Of a stretch of 64,000 bases of DNA, positions 63,913 to 64,000 are shown one piece after another. The stretch is from Bombyx mori (lineage: Eukaryota > Arthropoda > Insecta > Lepidoptera > Bombycidae), in assembly GCF_030269925.1 (NCBI RefSeq), contig NC_085120.1, positions 11,249,501 to 11,313,500 of the forward strand, given 5' to 3'. Within the stretch, counting starts at the first letter, position 1, and the number at the start of each line of letters is the position of its first letter. The notes under the pieces are model-generated. The model had not been told where the DNA came from. It saw nothing but the letters and a program-made list of their open reading frames with translations, and did not search any database. Position numbers and translations under genes: made by a program.

Positions 63913-64000
63913 TAGTAAAAGTTAGTAGTTTTTGTGAGCATTTTACATCACATTTCAGTGTGTTCATGTATAGTAGGCCTTGTTGAGTTACGTTAGATGT

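Overview
ORGANISM. The window is eukaryotic, intron-bearing, AT-rich DNA packed with retroposons. The repeat families, many of them recognised from memory, point to a lepidopteran, most likely the silkworm Bombyx. Almost everything recognisable is mobile DNA. One host gene can be built from the sequence, and two more possible exons are flagged. Family labels used below: A = about 240 bp unit, sense strand starting ctggtggtaggacctc and ending ctaagcaataaa plus poly(A), which is the 3' module of a longer tRNA-headed SINE and resembles a Jockey-type LINE 3' end. B = 3' tail of another LINE (sense ggtaggcagcggcttggctc ... gcctacaagggcaataaa). H = Bm1-like SINE (contains gagtttctcgccggatcttc; the name is from memory). 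Helitron-like = TCTATAC...CTAG inserted between A and T. E, J and others = short inverted-repeat DNA elements.

LAYOUT. 1-5.2 kb: scattered A, B and H copies, a RTE-like LINE scrap, GC-rich islands. 5.6-8.0 kb: a Helitron-like element, then a decayed mariner transposase split by an apparently intact Tc1/mariner-type transposon with perfect 24 bp inverted repeats (catalytic D-36-D). 8.6-16.6 kb: SINEs, a Jockey-type LINE fragment split by A, two Helitron-like elements, and an R1-like LINE fragment with target duplication. 17-23.6 kb: more LINE 3' ends, one R1-like fragment with a 15 bp duplication, and a SINE/LINE mosaic. 23.6-30.6 kb: a full-length Jockey-clade LINE with two intact overlapping ORFs and an 81-base A tract. 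30.6-44 kb: A, B, H, Helitron-like, tRNA-headed SINE and inverted-repeat elements, several nested. 44.2-44.6 kb: a 31 bp minisatellite carrying a consensus splice donor in 12 of 13 units. 45-49 kb: inverted A pairs and a decayed BEL/Pao retrotransposon.

HOST GENE. On the minus strand, five exons between 60361 and 50680 join with matching phases and GT-AG junctions into a 190-residue protein with a cysteine-rich N-terminus and four predicted membrane segments. Its four introns hold most of the mobile elements from 51 to 60 kb, including two hAT-type elements with 8 bp target duplications. The 1629 bp one sits in a J element whose empty counterpart lies at 43.2 kb.

60.9-64 kb: an A copy, a decayed LINE reverse transcriptase (YAND for YADD) and an acidic minus-strand open frame at the edge that may be a last exon.

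The genes do not form a pathway. The story is layered insertion, and target-site duplications let many layers be ordered. All family names rest on motif recognition, not searches.
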